Shown piece by piece: positions 1-3,441 of a DNA stretch of 15,851 bases. The notes under the pieces are model-generated. The model searched no databases. It was not told the origin of the DNA and saw nothing but the letters and a program-made list of their open reading frames with translations. Every line of letters starts with the position of its first letter. Position 1 is the first letter of the stretch. The translations under genes were made by a program, and so were the position numbers. Source of the DNA: a bacterium (GTDB lineage Bacteria > UBA9089 > JASEGY01); assembly GCA_030019105.1 (NCBI GenBank), contig JASEGY010000015.1:1-15851 (forward strand), read 5' to 3'.

Positions 1-55
1 AAAGCCTAAACTCCAATCTTCAACCAACCCCAAAATCTTTTTCTTAAGCACTATA
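1..55. repeat. Right end of a TATAG-family MITE-like element, cut by the window edge
   Basis: Bases 1-14 are the tail of the 53-bp palindrome seen complete at 13691-13743. Bases 15-55 match the right arm of the element at 13631-13784, including CCAACCCCAAAATC, TTTTTCTTAAGC and the terminal ACTATA. The rest lies left of the window. The element ends directly against the peptide-like reading frame at 56-106, so it has probably displaced that frame's 5' half and promoter. Confidence 0.75.
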
Positions 56-106
56 AGATTAATTTTAGACTTTATTGTCAAGGTCGTAACTCTTATTAAG
101 AGTTAA
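56..106 (+). pseudogene. 5'-truncated homologue of the small amphipathic peptide at 2911-2991
   Basis: Sixteen codons plus stop align without gaps to the last sixteen codons of the peptide at 2911-2991. This copy reads RLILDFIVKVVTLIKS and the other KLILDFVVRVLTVFIG. Eight residues are identical and most others are conservative (K/R, V/I, L/V). Base differences fall mainly at third and first codon positions, which indicates past selection as protein. The frame is open upstream into the MITE-like element ending at 55, with no ATG, GTG or TTG start inside the window. It is therefore either a broken copy or a fusion starting outside the window. Hairpins follow it at 123-147 and 155-181. Confidence 0.5.
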
Positions 107-122
107 AAAATACCTGTTGCTC

Positions 123-181
123 TAAGGTTGTGTCCACAGAAACCTTAAAACGTGGAGGTGTCACCCTATACTTGGCACCTT
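123..181 (+). other. Two hairpins downstream of the truncated peptide copy
   Basis: The first stem is TAAGGTT (123-129) with AACCTTA (141-147). The second is GAGGTG (155-160) with CACCTT (176-181), allowing a terminal G-T pair. The same two hairpins in the same order follow the intact peptide at 3010-3032 and 3043-3068. There the first stem reads AACGTT/AACGTT, so a G-C pair has become C-G with pairing preserved. That supports a conserved RNA structure. The remaining bases up to the tadA stop at 220 show nothing else I recognise. Confidence 0.5.
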
Positions 182-219
182 AAAACTATGTTGTCAGGGT
201 AGTGGGTGCTCCGCCTACT

Positions 220-1590
220 TTATCTGTGATAGAGAAATGTTTCTGCCGGCAATTCGATCCCTCTCTCAGTAAATTTATGATAAAACTTGGGTCTGATCCC
301 GGTGGGATGCATTTCACCAATAACTTTGCCCCCTTCGCCTATTCCTTTCTGCTCAAAGATAAAGATGTCCTGCAGGGTAATCACATCACCCTCCATGCCT
401 TGAACCTCTGAGATGTGGGTGATCTTTCTGCTCCCATCCTGAAGCCGGCTTTGCTGGATAATCAAATCGATGGCCGAGGCAATCTGTTCTCTGATGGCCA
501 CCATCGGCAGTTCCATTCCGGCCATCAGAACCATCGTTGATATTCGGGAAAGGGTGTCCCGGGGGGAGTTGGCATGCACCGTGGTCAACGATCCGTCGTG
601 TCCTGTGTTCATCGCCTGGAGCATATCCAGGGCCTCTCCTGATCTAACCTCGCCCACAATAATCCGATCCGGCCTCATCCTGAGGCAGTTTCTGACCAGA
701 TCACGAATAGTGACCGCCCCCTTGCCTTCGATATTAGGCGGTCTTGTCTCCAAACGAACGACGTGGTCCTGATGGAGCTGTAATTCAGCCGCATCTTCAA
801 CCGTAACGATCCTCTCATCTGTCGGAATAAAGGAAGAAAGCACATTCAGGGTGGTGGTTTTCCCTGAGCCTGTGCCGCCGGAAACAATGATGTTTAACCT
901 GGCCCGAACACAGGCCGAGACGAAATCAGCCATTTCTCTGGTCATTGATCCAAAACGGATAAGATCATCTACTTGAAGTTTCTCCTTGAAGAATTTCCGG
1001 ATGGTCAAAGAAGGCCCATCAATGGCCAGGGGCGGGATAATGGCGTTTACCCTGGAGCCGTCCCGAAGCCTGGCATCCACGTAAGGACTTGATTCGTCAA
1101 TCCTTCTGCCAATAGGCGAGACGATCTTTTCAATAATATGTAAGACGTGTTGATCGTCCTTGAAGGTCACATTGGTGAGCTCCAACCGGCCTTTACGTTC
1201 CACGTAAACCCTTTTGTAGCTGTTGACCATAACTTCAGTGACAGAAGGATCTTTGAGGAGAGGCTCAATCGGTCCTAAACCGAGGATCTCATGGATAAGC
1301 TCGTCTAAGAGCCTGTCATGTTCCGCCCTGGTGTAAGAGATGTGTTCCTCGGAGCTAATCTCAATGATAAAATCCTCTACCTGTTCGGACAGGAGTCTTT
1401 GTTTCAGTTCTTCATCCGGTTCCTTGAGGAGCTCCGCATCTATTTCCTCCACGATCTTATCGTAGACCTTGGTTTTAAGCTTAGTTAAAGGATTATCCGG
1501 CTCCTTGGTTGCTGCCCGTCTGGGTGTTAATTTCTTATCTTTTTGGTGGCCGACCTTTCTGGCTTCCTCTAATCTTTTTAATAGTGACAT
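220..1590 (-). CDS. cpaF: Tad pilus assembly ATPase CpaF/TadA
   Basis: This is the secretion ATPase that powers Tad/Flp pilus assembly as a cytoplasmic hexamer beneath the inner-membrane platform TadB/TadC. It is 456 residues, normal for CpaF. From the chosen start, the linker and N-terminal domain occupy about residues 30-200. The Walker A loop GGTGSGKT is at about 238-245, the Walker B region RIIVGEVR at 309-316, and the His box TGHDGSLTTVHANS at 329-342. I chose ATG at 1590 because GAGGT lies 10 bases upstream. In-frame ATGs at 1611 and 1695 exist, but the sequence between them is made of a GGACAAAG-type tandem repeat that covers other spacers too. The gene is the last Tad gene before the left edge; tadB/tadC, usually next, are separated from it by at least 219 noncoding bases or absent. 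Confidence 0.95.
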   Translation of the reverse strand: MSLLKRLEEARKVGHQKDKKLTPRRAATKEPDNPLTKLKTKVYDKIVEEIDAELLKEPDEELKQRLLSEQVEDFIIEISSEEHISYTRAEHDRLLDELIHEILGLGPIEPLLKDPSVTEVMVNSYKRVYVERKGRLELTNVTFKDDQHVLHIIEKIVSPIGRRIDESSPYVDARLRDGSRVNAIIPPLAIDGPSLTIRKFFKEKLQVDDLIRFGSMTREMADFVSACVRARLNIIVSGGTGSGKTTTLNVLSSFIPTDERIVTVEDAAELQLHQDHVVRLETRPPNIEGKGAVTIRDLVRNCLRMRPDRIIVGEVRSGEALDMLQAMNTGHDGSLTTVHANSPRDTLSRISTMVLMAGMELPMVAIREQIASAIDLIIQQSRLQDGSRKITHISEVQGMEGDVITLQDIFIFEQKGIGEGGKVIGEMHPTGIRPKFYHKFTERGIELPAETFLYHR

Positions 1591-1611
1591 ATCTTCTTTT
1601 ACCTCAGTCAT

Positions 1612-1675
1612 TGGTCCTCTGTCCTTTGTTCGTTGTCCTATGTCCTTGGTCTGCAAATGACAAAGGACAACGGAC
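1612..1675. repeat. Degenerate GTCCTTT/AAAGGAC word array with inverted halves
   Basis: The left half repeats GTCCTNTGTCC-like words and the right half carries the complement (GACAAAGGACAACGGAC), so the stretch can fold back. It lies between the tadA start and the next array. An in-frame upstream ATG makes it look like tadA coding sequence, but its composition is that of the intergenic arrays. Confidence 0.6.
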
Positions 1676-1703
1676 GTATCCTCTTCAAAAGTCATGGTAG
1701 AAT

Positions 1704-1795
1704 GATCAGGGGTCAGGGGTCAGGGGTTCAAGGTTGGTCACATTACGTGCCATCTAACCTTGCATCCTGACCCCTGACTCCTGATCCCTGCCTTG
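1704..1795. repeat. Degenerate GGGGTCA word array with inverted halves
   Basis: The left side repeats GGGGTCA three times from GATCAGGGGTCAGG onward. The right side carries the complement (CCTGACCCCTGACTCCTGATC). An AAGGTT/AACCTT pair lies between them. The two sides can form one long imperfect hairpin separating porV from tadA. There is no run of T typical of a simple intrinsic terminator. Confidence 0.65.
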
Positions 1796-1804
1796 GCTCT
1801 TACC

Positions 1805-1849
1805 ATTAGATTTGAAGAAGATACCAACGGACTATTATTCAAATCTAAT
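1805..1849. repeat. Perfect 12-bp inverted repeat across the porV stop codon
   Basis: ATTAGATTTGAA at 1805-1816 is exactly complementary to TTCAAATCTAAT at 1838-1849, with a 21-base loop that contains the porV stop codon (1835-1837). In minus-strand RNA this puts a 12-bp hairpin on the end of the porV message. It may act in 3'-end protection or weak termination. No U-tract follows. Confidence 0.6.
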
Positions 1850-2710
1850 CAGGGCCGAAAACCGGTGGGTATCCGGCAGGGCTTCGTTAAATCGGAAGGA
1901 GTAATCAAGCTGCCATGATTTATAATTTACCCCGATTCCAAAGGATAAAAGAATCTGTCGCTTCTTTTCTAAGATACTACTTCCACCGGCTCTGAAGCTA
2001 AATTCCACTTCTTTCACAGCCCTAAGTTGATATTCTCCTCCCAGGGCTATCCTCTTCAAGAGCTTATCCTGTTCTCCGCTTACCTGGGCGGCTAAAATCA
2101 GATCAGAGTAATGCCAAGCCAGGCCTAAATCGACCTGCCAGGGGAGATGCTCTTTCCTTGCAGTATCCCACTCCAACCGGCTTATTACGTCTCGTATCGT
2201 TACCCCGGCCGAAATGTCAGCCGCGGGCCTGAACAGGAGACCGATATCTGCGCCATAACCCTTTGCCTTGCCTTCTTCTATATCCGAGTCTATTTTAAAG
2301 TATTTAACATTTGTTCCCAGTGAAAGTAATGGATTGACTTGCCTGGCGTAAGAGAGAAGATAGGCCGTTTCTTGCCAGGAGGGGTTTTTTGAGTCATGGC
2401 TGGCCCTGGACAGGGCGGAAGCCCCTCTAACATCAGAATTGGTTGCGATAGAGAGAAATTCCTCGCTGATCAGGTTAAGGGAGAATAGATCAGTATGCAT
2501 AAAGGAAATTTCATGGGAGTCAAGCTGGGTTAAGCCGGCCGGATTATAGTAAGCTCCACTGGCATCGTTGGCCAGAGCAGCATAAGCCTCACCCATCCCG
2601 GCGGCCCGAACCCCCAGCCCTGAGAAATCAAAGGCTCCTCTAACCCCGGCGCTTGCCGGGCCGACAAGGCCTAAGCAAACAACAATTGTTATAGCTAAAG
2701 ATCTTTTCAT
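1835..2710 (-). CDS. PorV/PorQ-family outer-membrane beta-barrel protein
   Basis: The product is 291 residues with a signal peptide (MKRSLAITIVV...GPASAG) and then the family's N-terminal signature: GAFDFSGLGVRAAGMGEAYAAL followed at once by NDASGAYYNPAGL. The rest alternates short beta-strand-like segments and ends in the aromatic FSALIRFE, typical of outer-membrane barrels. In Bacteroidota PorV is the type IX secretion shuttle and PorQ a related barrel. In other phyla similar proteins occur without a full type IX system, so the exact role is open. ATG at 2710 has GAGGTGA 8 bases upstream; a GTG at 2722 is inside that site. The neighbour upstream is a large exported protein with a FlgD-like C-terminus, so a partner relation is plausible. 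Confidence 0.85.
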   Translation of the reverse strand: MKRSLAITIVVCLGLVGPASAGVRGAFDFSGLGVRAAGMGEAYAALANDASGAYYNPAGLTQLDSHEISFMHTDLFSLNLISEEFLSIATNSDVRGASALSRASHDSKNPSWQETAYLLSYARQVNPLLSLGTNVKYFKIDSDIEEGKAKGYGADIGLLFRPAADISAGVTIRDVISRLEWDTARKEHLPWQVDLGLAWHYSDLILAAQVSGEQDKLLKRIALGGEYQLRAVKEVEFSFRAGGSSILEKKRQILLSFGIGVNYKSWQLDYSFRFNEALPDTHRFSALIRFE

Positions 2711-2725
2711 TTTTGTAGTCACCTC
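2708..2725. repeat. 18-bp direct repeat, left copy (flanks the peptide island)
   Basis: CATTTTTGTAGTCACCTC here is repeated exactly at 3100-3117. Read on the minus strand it is the porV Shine-Dalgarno plus start codon. The two copies bracket the 374-base plus-strand peptide island. Confidence 0.75.
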
Positions 2726-2737
2726 GCTTTTTTACCC

Positions 2738-2766
2738 TTGACTTTTGGTGGATTTAATGTTATAAT
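2738..2766 (+). promoter_or_regulatory. Sigma70-type promoter for the plus-strand peptide island
   Basis: TTGACT at 2738-2743 and TATAAT at 2761-2766 are separated by 17 bases, a near-consensus housekeeping promoter pointing away from porV. Initiation is expected about 2772-2775, just upstream of the structured leader. No other plus-strand promoter this strong was noticed in the window. Confidence 0.75.
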
Positions 2767-2803
2767 AGATTTTGGTAGCGGGCCATGTACGCATTGGGCG
2801 CTC

Positions 2804-2833
2804 CTGGTTAGTATGGTGCAACATTCTAACCAG
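2804..2833 (+). promoter_or_regulatory. Leader hairpin 1
   Basis: CTGGTTAG (2804-2811) and CTAACCAG (2826-2833) pair perfectly. After one T-T mismatch the stem continues with ATG/CAT, closing a 6-base loop GTGCAA. It sits between the 5' pairing arm and the terminator-like hairpin. Confidence 0.65.
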
Positions 2834-2872
2834 AAAAAGGTAGGAGTGAAAAGCTTCTACCTTTTTCTTTTT
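2834..2872 (+). terminator. Terminator-like hairpin in the peptide leader (possible attenuator)
   Basis: AAAAAGGTAG (2834-2843) pairs perfectly with CTACCTTTTT (2857-2866). Three further inner pairs (GAG/CTT, one G-T) close a 7-base loop. A T-rich tract, TTTTTCTTTTT, covers the stem end and the following bases. In the plus direction this has the form of an intrinsic terminator. It would yield a ~95-base RNA from the promoter at 2738-2766, or attenuate read-through into the peptide ORF. It could also act for minus-strand transcripts. Confidence 0.6.
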
Positions 2873-2910
2873 ATGTGCCTGCCATTCAGAGGAAGAAAGG
2901 AGGCTTACCA

Positions 2911-2991
2911 ATGCGTACATTTGACAAACTCAAGGTGTTCAAACTTATCCTTGACTTTGTTGTCAGAGTTCTAACCGTGTTCATCGGTTAA
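2911..2991 (+). CDS. 26-residue amphipathic cationic peptide, fold-back-regulated, unknown family
   Basis: The peptide begins MRTFDKLKVFKL and ends RVLTVFIG. It has five basic and two acidic residues in an alternating hydrophobic pattern that would form an amphipathic or membrane-associated helix. AAAGGAGG lies 7 bases before the ATG, one of the best ribosome sites in the window. A near-consensus promoter lies upstream at 2738-2766. A diverged copy of its C-terminal sixteen codons at 56-106 shows conservative changes, which argues that it is translated. It runs opposite to every flanking gene. Size, charge and a start codon buried by complementary leader sequence resemble type I toxins, but I recognise no known family. 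A leader peptide or a secreted peptide are alternatives. Confidence 0.6.
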   Translation: MRTFDKLKVFKLILDFVVRVLTVFIG

Positions 2992-3009
2992 AGTCTGTTT
3001 TACCAGAAA

Positions 3010-3068
3010 AACGTTGAACCTGCTGTAACGTTAAATCTGTAGGGGTGCTAACTTGCACGTTCGCACCT
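3010..3068 (+). other. Two conserved hairpins downstream of the peptide ORF
   Basis: AACGTT (3010-3015) pairs with AACGTT (3027-3032). GGGTGC (3043-3048) pairs with GCACCT (3063-3068), with one G-T pair, and is followed by TAAAAATATTTTT, so the second may end the transcript. The same pair of hairpins follows the truncated copy at 123-181, with a compensatory change in the first stem. Confidence 0.5.
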
Positions 3069-3099
3069 AAAAATATTTTTATCTCTGGATGGCAGGCTC

Positions 3100-3117
3100 C
3101 ATTTTTGTAGTCACCTC
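3100..3117. repeat. 18-bp direct repeat, right copy
   Basis: This is identical to 2708-2725. On the minus strand it gives a good Shine-Dalgarno and ATG (3100-3102), but the reading frame stops after seven codons. It looks like a stranded copy of the porV translation start rather than a live gene. The stretch 3118-3280 beyond it shows no gene or recognisable element. Confidence 0.7.
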
Positions 3118-3300
3118 AATCTCGAATAGCTGGATTTTTGGTAGATATTGGAAAGATTTCTCTCGGTGCCTTAGCTTTTGGTCAGTTTCTTTCAAAAAAA
3201 CCGTTTGATTTATATTTCTTTTTAGGATGACTAATTATAGCCCTTCTATTCCTCATTATTGCCGTTGTCTTAGAGTCATCACCTCCAAAGGAGTAGTAAA

Positions 3301-3417
3301 ATGGCTGGTATATTATTTATAATTATGCTTGGGACCTTGATCTTTGGCCTGGTCGTTCTCTACCTGGATAGGCGAGGACGTAAAAGCCATTCTTCAAAAG
3401 AGAGACTCGAAACTTGA
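3301..3417 (+). CDS. Small single-pass membrane protein (38 residues), hypothetical
   Basis: The reading frame starts MAGILFIIMLGTLIFGLVVL, a clear transmembrane helix, followed by a basic segment (YLDRRGRKSH) and a hydrophilic tail. AAAGGAG at 3287-3293 sits 7 bases before the ATG. The last few codons (KERLET) run into the GAAACTC-word repeat at 3403-3436, so the original C-terminus may have been replaced. The shape, one helix then a positively charged cytoplasmic tail, is common among small accessory subunits of membrane complexes and among small toxins. I do not recognise the family. I saw no convincing promoter just upstream. It is opposite in strand to the Tad genes. Confidence 0.45.
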   Translation: MAGILFIIMLGTLIFGLVVLYLDRRGRKSHSSKERLET

Positions 3418-3436
3418 AACCCGAAACTCGAAACTA
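3403..3436. repeat. GAAACTC/GAAACTT word array
   Basis: Words of the form GACTCGAAACTTGAAAC repeat about four times. The same word array occurs at about 10137-10160 and 11553-11580. Here it separates the stop of the 940-residue protein (3442) from the end of the small plus-strand frame. Confidence 0.7.
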
Positions 3437-3441
3437 AAATG

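Larger units (their letters stand above)
2785..2920 (+). promoter_or_regulatory. Long-range 13-bp inverted repeat sequestering the peptide start codon
   Basis: ATGTACGCATTGG (2785-2797), close to the predicted 5' end of the transcript, is perfectly complementary to CCAATGCGTACAT (2908-2920), which contains the peptide's ATG at 2911-2913. Pairing would enclose the two leader hairpins and bury the start codon just 3' of the Shine-Dalgarno. Fold-back inhibition of this kind is known in type I toxin messages such as hok and aapA. Its use here is inferred. Confidence 0.6.
2877..3097 (+). repeat. 15-bp inverted repeat enclosing Shine-Dalgarno, peptide ORF and 3' hairpins
   Basis: GCCTGCCATTCAGAG (2877-2891) is complementary to CTCTGGATGGCAGGC (3083-3097) at every position if one G-U pair is allowed. 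The left arm ends 7 bases before the Shine-Dalgarno core; the right arm ends 2 bases before the right 18-bp direct repeat. It can be read as a 5'-3' fold-back in the peptide message or as terminal repeats of a small inserted element. Confidence 0.55.

Noticed and set aside
1591..1695. N-terminal extension of tadA from ATG 1695 or 1611
   Set aside because: The added codons are made of a GGACAAAG word array found in other spacers. The ATG at 1590 has the better-spaced GAGGT and begins where CpaF-like sequence begins.
2773..2920. Possible c-di-GMP (GEMM) or other known riboswitch in the peptide leader, from GGTAGCGGGCC
   Set aside because: The rest of the GEMM core (the AAACC and GGACGCAAAGCC segments) is absent, and the visible stems do not match any riboswitch class I know.
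2732..2920. A 62-codon minus-strand frame between porV and the large exported protein
   Set aside because: It crosses the promoter, terminator hairpin and pairing arms of the plus-strand island, has no ribosome site and looks nothing like a protein family.
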